From: Hawksworthiomyces lignivorus
Lineage: Eukaryota > Ascomycota > Sordariomycetes > Ophiostomatales > Ophiostomataceae
NCBI GenBank assembly: GCA_002917075.1
Contig: NTMA01000053.1
Coordinates: forward strand, 124,001-188,000
Direction of reading: 5' to 3'
DNA length: 64,000 nucleotides
Shown here: one piece after another, positions 9,042-20,046 of the stretch
Layout of the letters: every line of letters starts with the position of its first letter
Position numbering within the stretch: position 1 is the first letter of the stretch
Position numbers and translations under genes: made by a program
The notes under the pieces: generated by a model
The model's input: only the letters and a program-made list of their open reading frames with translations
Database searches by the model: none
Told to the model about the DNA's origin: nothing

Positions 9042-11263
9042 CTATGGTCGCCTGTTCTGCGCCCCAATCGTCTGCTGCAGCTGCGCCATCGAAGCCTGCA
9101 CTTCCTCCTCCGTCGGCAAGTTGACGATCAGCAGGTAGAGCACGTCCTGCTGGAAGACCTTTCTCAGTCCGCCGACGCGGCCGTCGCGCTGCTGCCTGCC
9201 GTTGTTGCGGCCGTTGTTGCCGTAGCCGCCCGCGGGGGCGTAGGGCGACGAGGAAGAGCCGCCGTACGGCGCAGGGGGGTTTGAGTAGGGCGCTCCCTGG
9301 TACGGGTTCCCGCTGCTGGAACCGCCGTATGGCGCGTGGGGCGCCGGAGCGTTGCCCTGCTGGTACTGCTGCTGCGGCTGGTACTGTTGCGGCTGGTCCT
9401 GTTGCTGCTGGTACTGTTGCTGCTGGTACTGTTGCTGCTGCTGCTGCTGCTGGCGCTGCTGCACGTAGTTGACGGCCATGGCGCCCAGGCCGCTGATGAG
9501 GCCGCCGCGGTCGCGGCGCTGGAGCAGCTGGCCGTAGCCGCGGCCATTGCCGTAGCCGTCGTCCCCGTAGCCATTGCCGCCGCCATAGCCGTAGCCGCCG
9601 CGGCCGGAGCCGGAGCCGCCGCCCCCGAGGCCCCCCAGCAGCTGCTGGCGCCCCTGGGACATCTTGTCCTTGGTGATGGCGCCGCCCGTCAGCAGCGCGA
9701 CCAGCGAGCCGCTGTTGGCCGGGTGGTTGGGGTCGGCGTAGCGCGACGCGAAGGGCTTGCGCCCGGACGACGGCACCGCCACCGACAGGCCCTGGTGCTC
9801 GCCCTCGTACTCGGCCTGCGCGCGCCGGTCCAGGTAGTCCTGCACGAACTTGCCGGCGCTGCGCCACTTGTCCTTGACGGTGGCGCGCTCGCGCTCGCTG
9901 CTGCCGCCACTGGAACCGCCCGTCTGCACGGCTAGGTCGTGCTCCGCCGCCCGGTCCAGGTCCGGGTACACCAGCGGCGCCGCCTCGGGCAGCTCCAGCT
10001 GCGTGTACGTCTTGCCGCTGCTGGTTCGGATGCCCTGCAGCGTCTTCTTCATGCGGCTCGTGTTGCCGTCCCCGCCGGCGCCGCCGCTCAGCAGCTGGCT
10101 GCTGTACTTGGCGGCCGTCTGGTCGATGTTGAGCCGCTCCGCCGACACCAGCGTCTGGCCCACCGTGCTCGTCAGCGTGCCTAGTAGGCCCGACTGGCTC
10201 GACACGCCCGGCAGCTCGTCCTTGAACGCCATGACCATGGCGAACAGCCCGCGCGGCATGAACAGCTCCTGGTTGGCCCGCGCCAGGTACGAGTTGTTGC
10301 GGTGCCGCCCCTGCAGCTCGCGCGCCGTGCCAGCCGCCACCTGAACGACGGCGCTGGCGATCTGCGCGCCCGCCTCCGGCACGAAGCCCACCACTATGGA
10401 GGCCACGAACATGACCTCGATCCAGGGCGAGGCCTAGGCGACAAGTCAGATACAAAAGATGCAGGCATGGAAACCAGGGCAGGGAAAGGGCGGGAACGTA
10501 CCTTGCTGGCCTGGTGCCAGTCTTTCAGAAACCTGAGGAAGACGTCCTGGCCGACGCCGCAGTCCTCGAGCACCGGCGCGTATGCCCGCACGAAGCCGCG
10601 GCTCTTGTTGCGCGGCCGGCGCTGCGGCAGGATGACGGGACAGGGGATGCGGCGCGGGGGCGCGGGCGCGGGACCCGCTAGGCGCACGAGGTCGCGCACC
10701 ATGCGCTCCTCCCGCTTGATCTTGGCGTCGTCTTCTTGGGCGGCGCCGGCATCTGCCTGGCCCTCTGTGCTCCTCCCCGCCTTGTCCTCCTCCTCCACCT
10801 CTGCGTACGCCGGCGGGTCGACGCGCTCGGCCATGTCGTCGAGCTCCCAGATGGCCTCGTCGTCTTCGACGCGGTAGCCCGACGCGTACAGGGCCTCGTC
10901 GTCGTTGTCGTCGTAGCCGCCCGGCTGCTTCTTCTCGTCGGCCTCGAGTGTGTAGCGCGGCAGCGGCGGCGCGACGGTCTCGTCGTACGCATAGCCGGCC
11001 GAAGGACTAGCCACGGCGCGGCTGGCTGGCTGGTCTTCGCTGCGGGTCGCGGTGCGGCTCACTGCGGGGCTCGCGCGGCCGTCTTGCTGGGCGGGCGAGT
11101 TGCTGCCGCTGGCGTTTGCGCTGGCATTTGCGCTGGCGCTGACGCTGGCGCTGCGGCTTCTGTCCTCATTTGCGCGGCGCTTCTTTTCACGGGAATGGTG
11201 GATGGCCTCTGAGGCGAGGCCTAGGCCCGCGCCTAGGAGCTTCACAACGGGGCCGCCGGCCAT
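9042..11263 (-). CDS. Uncharacterised fungal protein with acidic N-terminal half and prion-like Q/G/Y-rich C-terminal half
   Basis: Exons 11263-10502 and 10433-9042 join across a 68-bp intron (10501-10434, GTACGT...CTAG) and give 717 residues. I do not recognise a named domain. The N-terminal 200 residues are low complexity and acidic, with Ser/Ala/Asn repeats. The segment RGFVRAYAPVLEDCGVGQDV and the hydrophobic stretch after the splice junction (FVASIVVGFVPEAGAQIASA, about residues 261-280) look like conserved structured parts; the hydrophobic stretch could be a membrane or buried helix. A Gly/Tyr-rich tract and then Gln/Tyr repeats (QYQQQ units) resemble prion-like or condensate-forming sequence. 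The C-terminal DVLYLLIVNLPTEEEVQASM appears structured again. This architecture is widespread in filamentous fungi to my knowledge, but the function is unknown. Confidence 0.7.
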
Positions 11264-12359
11264 TGTGTATATGCGGGGGAATTTACAAGAAACGGAAAAG
11301 ATGTAAGATGTGTAATCGTCAGAATGTTAGACAAGCAAAAGAGAACCTTGGGGAATCAATGGAAAGAATGGATTGCTCTACGGAGGAAGAAGAGAGAAGA
11401 AGGAATCAGGTCTACGTCGTTCCTTTATACTTTCTAGGACTCTCATCACAGGAGTAGGATACTACTTTATCATATGTTTTTCTCATGCGCAAAGGAGCCA
11501 AAGCTCGAAGCTTGCAGTTTTCATCATTTGGAGTTATTCCCGTTTCGGGGCAGATTGTGCGAAAGACGCTGATCTCATCGGCCTCCCCAGGCTGGCGCCG
11601 ACAAATCACCGAGCTTCGTTTCCCCATAATTCGTCTGGCCCCGTTCACTAGAGAAGGCAGAGACGATGCAGCGGGTAGGCGTTCGTAAGCGCCCTGTATC
11701 GTCCATCCCGTCTCAAAATTGCGGCAGAGATTTGCAGAGATTCAGGGAATGCTGCGCCGTTTGAGCTCAAGGAGGGAGCAAATAAGCTTTGCTTGGCGTG
11801 CGGCATGGCATCTGCCAGTAACTTTCCTCTTTCTGGATCCTGAGAGTTGAGACAGAAAGAAAAATACCTTCTGTAGGCGCACGAGTACGGGGTGCTGTAT
11901 GGTACCTCTTAGTGGGCACCGCTAGAGTTCGCTTTCAAGCGTTGGGCAGCGGTGGATGAATGCGAGGGCAAAGGGGTAGCCGGATGCGAGCCCACAGCCA
12001 CTGAGAGGAGAGAGGTGGAGAGCAGAGGGGCTCAGGAGGAATGCGAATGCGAGGCCAAAAGAGTGGGTGCAGCGCAGAAAGGACTCCACGGCCCTGGATC
12101 GCGAGGCGCAGCATGACAAATACAGTGCGCAAGATGAAGCCCGAACAGTGTGAATACGCACTTTTGCAGGCAGCAAGATAGAAGATCTATGAGCACTACC
12201 GGCGCAGATCTGAAGGATCTCGAAGAAACATGGAGGGAGCACGGGTCGTTCTCATGTGAACATGGCATATTTTTGAATTGTAGACTTCTTTAGAATGCAT
12301 TATCTCATAACATTTTATCTCAAACACTGTTTTTACACGAAGACGTCGCCTTGGCCCGC
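11264..12359. other. Intergenic region, no gene seen
   Basis: About 1.1 kb between the start of the Q/G/Y-rich protein gene and the stop of the downstream PhyH gene. It must hold the upstream gene's promoter and the PhyH 3' UTR. Open frames here are short, overlap one another and show no domain. Confidence 0.5.
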
Positions 12360-13590
12360 CTAATAGCCCTTGGCCGTGGGGACGTGGGCAATCTTCTCCC
12401 AGACCTCCGGGTGGAGGACGGAGCTAAAGTTGTTGCTGAACTTGCTGTTGAGGTAATGGAAGTCCTTGTCGGGCTCGTACGTCGCCGCAATCTTGATGTT
12501 GCCGTACTTTTCCAGAGCTTCGACATGGGACTTGAGCGACTCGGGGAACGTCACCAAGGCGCCGTTCTTGAACCAACCGGCGTAGTAGTTGATCGTAAGC
12601 AGAATGCGCACCTCGTCGGACGGATTGGGCATGCCGGCGTGCCTGGAAGGCAAAAGTCAGCAAAAGTAGATAAAGAAAATGAAGAGAAATGAAAGTGTTA
12701 AAGGAAGAAGAGGCGTCAGGCTGGACAAGACCCGACAAGTCATCGACGCGATGCACATACCATAGACGCAGGTCGCGCACCAGGATCGACCCCTTCTTCA
12801 CCCGCGGGTACAGAGGTGGCCGGATCTTGCGCCACTCCTCTACGACGGCCTCGTCAATAAAGGGCTCGCCGAGCTGCGGCCGGATCTCGACGCCCGTGTT
12901 CTGCGTGCCCAGCCACAGCTCCGTCATGCCATTCTCTGGCCCGCAGTCGCACAGGCACACGTTCTGCGTGATGGCAAACGGGTGCCTCGGGTGCTCGAAC
13001 CGCATGTCCGAGTGCACGCGCTGCCGGTCGTCGTTCTTCAGCAGCGTGTTAGACCGCAAAAAGTGCACCTCAGGCTGCGGGCCCAAGATGTAAGAGATCA
13101 CGCGCGATGCGTGCTTGTTGGCGAAGATCTCTGGTGATAACCACTCTGCACAGCCGTGTTAGGCACAGGAAAAGAACCTCAAAAGTGTTCAAAGGAGCAA
13201 CTTACCCGTCTCGAGAGGCGGCACCTGCGAGAGGTTGCCTCCAGCCTTGGCGCCATTCTGTGCGACTTTATTATTCAAGGGACTACAGCACGGCTTTCTA
13301 TCAGCTACTTTTTCGTTTTGCTTGCTATATCTCGCCTTGGATATCTCCCGGATCGGGACTTACGCGTAGTGTGCCAGGCCCTGCCCAGCGACGAGCTTCT
13401 CTGTGTCCTCTAGCATTCTCTTGTTCAGGCTGTCGATGAGGTCATCGTGCACGGCGTTCTCTAGCACGACAAACCCGTCGTTGAAAAAAGCTTCCACGGC
13501 ATCGTACAAGTTGTGGTCGGACATGACACCCGAGTCGCGCTCTTCATCAGAGAGGCGGATGATAACCGGTGCATCAGGTAGAGACGGCAT
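12360..13590 (-). CDS. Phytanoyl-CoA dioxygenase (PhyH) family Fe(II)/2-oxoglutarate oxygenase, copy 1
   Basis: Four exons (13590-13364, 13282-13206, 13145-12761, 12642-12360) give 323 residues. The first junction uses the acceptor ending at 13283; the nearer AG at the start of the 'aatggcgcc' block would break the frame. The metal-binding HxD is His146-Asp148 in QRVHSDMRF, and the distal histidine is His231 in LWHAGMPNP, split by the last intron. RDLRLW and VRILLTINY are family hallmarks. These enzymes hydroxylate or halogenate small molecules using Fe(II), O2 and 2-oxoglutarate; the substrate cannot be read from sequence. The protein is a diverged paralogue of the intronless PhyH gene at 62600-63709. 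It is divergently transcribed from the sugar transporter at 14215. Confidence 0.88.
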
Positions 13591-14214
13591 ATTGGGCAGG
13601 ATGCAATTGTGGAGAGCTAGAAGCAGTTGTTGAATTGCAAGGTGAGGATGGGATCCCGGTATGGTGCTGGCAGGCTACGACCAAAAGCAGTTGGAGTCGA
13701 AATGGTGCATTTCGTAACAGTCTTATAGAGGCCTAGGTCGGCTATCGGATAGCCCCCGTAACCCCGAACGTACGATGTGCTGGGCAATCGAGCGAGTCGT
13801 GTAGAAGGGCTCCATCGCAGCGCCTGCGCTATCTTCTAGACCCACCGCTCGGCAGTTAGCGCCTCGCCGCTCGGAAGAGGTGCGCCCCCATGGGGAGGGA
13901 TACACCTGGACATGCCGTTGGCTATTTTCGACACGTTCCCCATGACCCACCTCTCGCATGTTAGTGTTTTTTTGGTCGGATGGCCTTTCACCCCATGGGG
14001 GAGCCACGACAGAAGGGGGTATTGTTCATCTTAGATTCCTTTTACCGCTGACTGCGAGGCCTTGGAACCGAACGCCCTTCCTCGCCAGTTTGCGGAGAAT
14101 CTATTTTAACAGGGACAGATCGCTCTTGTTATGCAGCTCACGGCGTGGTTTTGCATGAGTCTGCCTCTTATGCGCATCCTATCTTAGCACATTTCCTCTT
14201 CTTTCATCTCCGCC
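13591..14214. promoter_or_regulatory. Divergent promoter between PhyH copy 1 and MFS transporter 1
   Basis: The 624-bp interval serves two genes transcribed away from each other. It contains a perfect 15-bp palindrome (see 13740-13754) and several CGG/CCG triplets of the kind bound by Zn(2)Cys(6) dimers. Confidence 0.55.
13740..13754. promoter_or_regulatory. Perfect 15-bp palindrome GGCTATCGGATAGCC, candidate operator
   Basis: The arms GGCTATC and GATAGCC are exact reverse complements around a single G. The 9-mer GCTATCCGA on its minus strand recurs at 18256-18264 and 59869-59877, both in other divergent promoters of metabolic genes. Binding by one of the local Zn(2)Cys(6) proteins is an inference. 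Confidence 0.45.
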
Positions 14215-16214
14215 ATGTCGACCACCACGTCCCCGGCTGCGGCCGATGCAAAGGCCGAGTTCCAGGACAACGAGACCACTCATGTCGAGAGCAAGGCCAT
14301 CAACTTCATCACCGACAACTCCCACGAGGTCCCCAACGATGCCAACTGGACCTTCTGGCAGACTGTCCGCAACTACTGGCGCGCCATGGCCATCTCCTTC
14401 GCCTGCGGCATCTGCGCCATGGGCGACGGCTACCAGTACAAGATGCCTGGCAACATCGTCGCTCTCAAGGGCTTCATCCACCAGATGGGCTACTTGAACA
14501 CCAAGACGAACGCTTACGTGCTTGACTCGCAGCAAGTCGCCGCCTGGGGTGGTACGTTTCTTTCTTTGGACTTATCTGACGATCACTGGTCCCATAAGGC
14601 TCAACCGACTAACTTTGTACCTCTAGCCACCTATTGCGGTGCTCTTGTCTTGATCTTGCTGGTCGGCAACTGGCCCATCGACCGCTTCGGTCGTAAGCCC
14701 GCTCTCTGGGCCGTCCAGATCTTTATGATCATCGCGGCCATCATCGAGGCTGTGGCCACCAACTGGACGCACTGGCTCGCTGCTAAGATCATGAACGTAA
14801 GAACAGCCTCCTAGAAGAGGGACAGGGATCGCCGGGACCAAAACACATTGACTGACAATACCAAAGGGTTTCTCCGTCGGCTGCAACCAAATGGCCGCTA
14901 CCACTTACATCTCTGAGATTGCGCCCACCAGGGCTCGCGGTGCAGCCCTGGGTTTCTATCAGCTGTTTGTAAGTCTACAGCTAGCAAAAGTGCTCCATCT
15001 GTCAGTGACGCTGCTAACCACCTTTCCAGTGGGCAATTGGTTCGTTTGGTTCCGCCATCGCCTTGCAGATCGTGTCCACGATGCCCATCGACAAGTGGCG
15101 GCATGCCGTCTACTCGCAGTGGGTCTTCGTCGGCCTCGCCATCATCTGCCTTCTTCTCATCCCGGAGACGCCTCGCTTCTACGCCCAGCGAGGCCAACAT
15201 GACAAGGCCAAGAAGGCCATGGCGAAGATCTACAAAGGCGTCCCAGGCTTCGATGTCGAGCATGAGTACCAGATTGTTCTCAAGGAGATTGAGGACGGCA
15301 AAGTGCTTCTGAACAAGCAGAGCGAGGTGTCTCTGCTTGACTGCTTCCGCGGTACCAACCTGGTAAGACCACAACTTCCATTCCAATGAAGAGAAAAAAA
15401 AAAGTTGCAGTCGAGCTAATGCTTCGTCTCTCTAGCGACGTACCATCGTGTCCCTCGTCCCGTACAACAACCAGATCTGGGATGGCGCACCTGTTATCTT
15501 CATCTACACCTCGTACTTCTTCCAACAGGCTGGCATTGCGAAACCTTTTATCGCTACTGTGGCAGTCAACACTGTGCTCGTCGCCTTTGTCGCTATTAGC
15601 TTTTACACGACAGACCGTGTCGGTCGCCGCCCTCTGCTCGTCTATGGCGGCGCAGCGATGGTGCCACTCTTGTTCATCATCGGTGCCATCCTCAAGACAA
15701 CCAAGACGCCTGCTGGTGGGTCGGCTATGATTGCTATGTCGTACGTCAAGAGCTCTCTCCGTGCCAGTTGTCTTTGATGTTTCTTCTTCGCCCAAACTCT
15801 CTTGCTAATGTTTCCCTTTTTAGTTGCGTCTGGGTCGCCATCTACTCATCGTCTGCGGGCCCTCTCGGCTTCACCTTCCTGGCTGACTGCTCTACCGCCG
15901 TCCTCCGCGCCAAGACAGCCAACATGGGCGCTCTGGCCTTCGCCCTGCTCTCCCTCATCACCACTTATTGCGTGCCCATCATGCTCGCCGCCACCAACTT
16001 TGGCGTCGCCGATACCATGTTCTTCTTCGGCGCCACGTCACTCGTTTTCGTGGTCATCATGTGGTTCGTTATCCCCGAGACCAAGAACCGGTCTTACGTC
16101 GAGCTCGACGAGATGTTTGAGCTTAAGGTGCCCACTCGGCAGTTTGCCACCTACGAGACGTCAGTAGACCGCGCCAAGAAGGCAGCCGCCGGTGCGACCA
16201 CAGAGACGGTGTAA
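14215..16214 (+). CDS. MFS sugar porter (maltose/alpha-glucoside permease-like), copy 1
   Basis: Six exons (14215-14551, 14627-14796, 14867-14968, 15030-15362, 15436-15740, 15824-16214) encode 545 residues with in-frame GT-AG junctions. Sugar-porter signatures are clear: DRFGRKPALW after the second helix, YISEIAPTRARGAALGFYQL, PETPRFYAQRG, TDRVGRRPLL and the C-terminal PETKNRSYVELDEMF. Twelve membrane spans are expected. The soluble N-terminus of about 50 residues and the IVALKGF region resemble fungal alpha-glucoside or hexose proton symporters; the substrate is not determined. It shares its promoter region with PhyH copy 1 and converges with the SDR gene downstream. A second sugar porter lies at 52832-54732. 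Confidence 0.9.
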
Positions 16215-16544
16215 CTGGACCAAGTGGTCCATTTCAATTCTGGGCTGGGAATGTGGGCTGTGCTGAAAGTGGCTAAATGTTCGTCGAGAAAATGATGAGC
16301 AGTGCCCGCAGTTAGAGCAAATCTTGTACTTAGCTGTTTATGTGTCTTTGTAATAAGATAGAGCACTTGTACGTCTTCTCATGACGCACATGTACAAAGT
16401 GGTTGAAATTATATACTCATTTATTTCCTTCGTGGTCATCATGTGCTTTGATTGCTTCCTTGTGAATCGAAATGCATGTAATGATCTAAATTCTAAGCGC
16501 GTGATTTGCTCTATATGTTTATATCTATATTCAATTCGTAGTCC
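16215..16544. other. Tail-to-tail spacer
   Basis: AT-rich 330-bp spacer holding the two 3' UTRs of converging genes; nothing else seen. Confidence 0.6.
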
Positions 16545-17724
16545 TTACAACATGGCTTTCTGCATTTTGGACAGCTGCGAGATCAAGTCTACAATGGTCG
16601 TCCTGAAGCTGGTGTATTTTATCCCCAGCTCGCGGGCTGCCGTCTCGCCGTCGAACCCATACGATTCATCCACGGCTTGCTTCTGGCGCTGCACTTTTCC
16701 CTTGGCCCACTCAAACTCCTCTTCCATAATCTGCGCTGCCAAGTCATACGAGAATCTCTCCGGGCCACCAGGGATGAACCGCTTGCCGCCTGCGTCTGGT
16801 TGCAGCAGGGCCTCCACGTGCGCGGCGGCCAGGTCGCGCACGTCGATCCAGGAGGGCACGCGCGCTGTCGCCAGCGGCTGGCCCTGGGCCACCTTCCACA
16901 GCATCGCGTTGGTTTCGTTGAGCTGGTCGGTGCCGGAGACGGGATGCACGACGGGGCCAAACGTCATAGACGGGCACAGCGTAACGAGGTCGAAGCCCGG
17001 TTGCCGCTCCCGCACAAAGTCCCATGCAGCCTTCTCCGCGAATTTTTTTGCGCCGCGGTACGCAATGTGGGCCGGTGTGGTCGGCGCGACCGCCTCTTCG
17101 TACGTCAGGGGGTTCCAATCGTCTCCGGTGTAGATGAAATACGCCGGCTCTTTGCGGTCAGCGTTCATGACCGCGGCAAAAGATGAAGTCATAACTACCC
17201 GCTTGACGGTGCTGTTCGCTGCTGCTTCCAGGATGGCCTTGACGCCGTTGATCGCAGGAAGGATCAGCTCTTTCTCGTTGTCTTCGGTATTGTATGTCAA
17301 TGGCTGGAATGACAATACATTAGCATTTAATATTCTGTTCTTATGTGTCTTCTGTTTGCAACGGAGTTGTGGTCGAGACCAGCATGCTGAGGACAAGGCA
17401 CTTACGCTGGCAACATGGATCACGGCGTCGATGCCCCTGACCGCGTCGTCTAGACGGCCGGGGTTTGCAAAGTCGTTGATTTCAACAAAATCAAGCGAGG
17501 AAGCATATTGCGGTCGGGCTTGGATCATAGCCTTGCCTTTCGCAGGTGAACGAGTGGCGCCACGGACCATGAGGCCTCGGCGGAGGAGCTCATCAACTAC
17601 ATGAGCACCGATGAATCCGGTGGCACCAGTGACAAGGACATATTTTCTGTAGGAATAAATGAGATTCTATAGAAACAATCACAAAATAGCAAAATAGAGA
17701 GTGTACATACGGTGATGTGGACAT
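16545..17724 (-). CDS. NAD(P)-dependent extended SDR (dihydroflavonol reductase / GRE2-like carbonyl reductase)
   Basis: Three exons (17724-17711, 17646-17406, 17303-16545) give 337 residues. The 14-nt first exon is needed to provide the start (MSTSP) and leads straight into KYVLVTGATGFIGAHVVDEL, the Rossmann dinucleotide motif. The catalytic Ser125/126, Tyr167 and Lys171 (YRGAK) are in the expected positions. Relatives reduce ketones, aldehydes or methylglyoxal with NADPH. Without the first intron the protein would lack its start; the second intron (102 bp) happens to lack stops in frame, which can fool gene callers. The gene is divergent from the zinc alcohol dehydrogenase, suggesting a shared regulatory region. 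Confidence 0.88.
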
Positions 17725-18434
17725 GACAGGCAGACCCGCTAGAGTTGTGTAGACGGCGAGTTACGAACGAGTTTCAACTCCTGGCAGGTCTCACACGCAT
17801 CGTACGTCTCACACGGAGGCACGTTGGTTAAGCTCTCGCAGCAGATACGACAGTATACTTAAGTACAGCGGCACTAGTCTTCCTTCCCCATCCTGATAAA
17901 TACCGAAGCAACCCGAGGAGATGGTAAGGATGTTTAAGAACAAAACATGAAAACTGCATGAAATGGGATAGCTGCTAACAAAACTGCCAAGCTATTTCCA
18001 TTTTCTTGATTTCAGGAAATGGGAAATCACAGGGTCCCTTACGGATTCGCTACACTAGAGCTTGCATGAGTTTTACTGCCGAAAGCTGGCTTGGTGATGG
18101 CGCTAATAAGCGACGCCAACCCAGTCCAACCAAGACTTATCCGATCGCGACAGCATGGATACTTTCGCATGACTAGCACAATTTAGCTTCCCTTGGCACT
18201 TGCACACACATGGCAGTTTGCAGCATGCGACGCTACGCCAGGCCTGCAAGTGTTTGCTATCCGACGAGCGTGCGTGAGCTCCAATGCCGTTTTGTGATAT
18301 TCCTCAAGATATATTGATCATTTTCTTTCCATACTCTATCTAGCCGTTTTCCCATGCTTTTTTCCAAATGTCTCGTATCCGAGGTTGTAACTTCTCAAGC
18401 CAATTGCTCTCACAAATCTTGCCTGGCCGCAATC
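17725..18434. promoter_or_regulatory. Divergent promoter between the SDR and the alcohol dehydrogenase
   Basis: A 710-bp interval between divergent genes. It contains GCTATCCGA at 18256-18264, TATCCGATC near 18138 and a third TATCCGA near 18377 in the presumed leader of the dehydrogenase gene. Confidence 0.5.
18256..18264 (+). promoter_or_regulatory. GCTATCCGA motif, candidate regulator site
   Basis: Same 9-mer as in the 13740-13754 palindrome and at 59869-59877. It lies 171 bp upstream of the dehydrogenase start codon. Function inferred only from recurrence and position. Confidence 0.4.
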
Positions 18435-19636
18435 ATGTCCAAGTACGACCAGTACGAGGGCTTCCAGGTGGACTCGCCCAAGGCTTACACCGTATTCACC
18501 AAGAGGAAATTCGATACCAAGCCCTTTGGCGAGTACGACGTTGAGATCAAGATCGAATGCTGTGGAGTCTGCAGCAGTGATATCCACACCATTGATGGTG
18601 GATGGGGGCAGACAAATTTCCCTCTTACTGTTGGTCACGGTAGGTTAGCAATTGGCGCGTTGTCTACATTACGAAACAAATGCTAATGACGGAGGCAGAG
18701 ATTGTGGGAAATGCTATCAAGGTCGGCCCGAAAGTCACTACTGTTAAAGTTGGCGACCGTGTCGGTGTCGGTGCGCAGTCTTACTCTTGCTTGGAGTGCC
18801 GCCAGTGCAAACACGATAATGAGACGTACTGCTCGAAGCAGCTGGACACCTATGGCAGTGTCTGGCCGGATACGGGCCTCGTGACCCAGGGCGGCTACTC
18901 ATCCCACGTGCGGACACACGAGCACTGGTAAGCCCTATAATTGCTTTCTGTCACGTAAAAGCTTGTTTGTGCTCACACAGCTAGGGTATTTCCGATCCCC
19001 GAATCAATCCCCAGCGAGCTTGCGGCGCCCATGCTCTGCGCCGGTATCACGCTGTACAGTCCTTTGGTGCGGAACGGCGCTGGGCCGGGCAAGAAGGTTG
19101 GTATCGTTGGCCTCGGTGGCCTGGGCCACTTCGGCCTGCTCTGGGCCAAGGCCCTGGGAGCTGAGACGTGGGTAATCTCGCGCTCGCACGCCAAAGAGGC
19201 GGACGCTCTCAAGATGGGCGCAGACGGCTTCCTGGCCACGCAGGACATGGGTTGGAACGAGCCGCACAAGATGACGTTCGACTTGATCGTCAGCACGGCC
19301 AACCACTTCGGCGAGGGTTTCGACCTTGTCGGCTACCTGTCTCTGCTCGACGTCCACGGCAAGTTCGTTTCAGCAGGCTTCCCGGAGGAGTCGACTCTCC
19401 AGATCACACCGCAGATGCTGAATCCTAACGGATGCCTCATTGGCGCTTCCCACCTTGGCAGCCGTAAGGAAATGCTTGCCATGCTCAAACTGGCCGCTGA
19501 GAAAGAAATAAAGCCATGGGTGGAGACGGTTCCCATCAGCGCAGAGAACCTTTCCAAGACCATCCAGAGACTAGAAAAGAATGATGTCCATTATCGTTTC
19601 ACAATGGTTGATTATGAGAAGGTTTTCGGGGTATAG
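18435..19636 (+). CDS. Zinc-dependent alcohol dehydrogenase, cinnamyl-alcohol/ADH6-type
   Basis: Three exons (18435-18639, 18699-18927, 18985-19636) encode 361 residues. The first intron splits the diagnostic GHE motif (His68-Glu69) and the second splits HW|VFPIPE. Catalytic zinc ligands are Cys46 (CGVCSSDIH) and His68; the structural zinc cysteines are in CLECRQCKHDNETYC. The Rossmann loop reads GIVGLGGLGHFGL. Length and motifs match the CAD/ADH6 group, usually NADPH-linked reductases of aldehydes in the cytosol. Its promoter is shared with the SDR gene, so the two reductases are probably co-regulated. Exact substrate unknown. Confidence 0.9.
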
Positions 19637-20046
19637 GAGAGCCAGCTACTTATAGATTCTTAGACTGATACAATAGAGTTATCCATACATGTTTTAGACT
19701 AAAAATGTGATCGCTGACGACTCAGTGTACTCGAGGTCAGCTCTAATAACTACTATCCTAGGATATACCATGCACGGCGGCCAGCCTTAGTTGGCTTAAC
19801 TAGGGATATTAATCCAACTATGCCTAAGAATCACTAGCTGCAGAGTTATCGACTCCAGGAATACGATAACGAAAGCTTTTGTATGACTTCCGTAGTATGA
19901 GATTATGGAGACCTTATGCAGAAAGGTGGACACACTAGGAGTGTTGAAACCTATGTGGTGCAGAAGATTCCGAGGAAATCAATGCAATTGATAGTTGCAT
20001 TAAAATAATTTGTAGGAGGCCGCTTGGTTGGAGCGAGCACGTACAC
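19637..20046. other. Non-coding spacer upstream of a truncated amidohydrolase
   Basis: About 410 bp, AT-rich, with no frame matching the missing N-terminal half of the downstream amidohydrolase. Confidence 0.6.

Noticed and set aside
8905..10455. 516-codon minus-strand frame overlapping the Q/G/Y-rich gene
   Set aside because: Same strand but shifted frame, Arg/Ala/Gly-rich; the competing frame joins cleanly to its upstream exon through a GT-AG intron.
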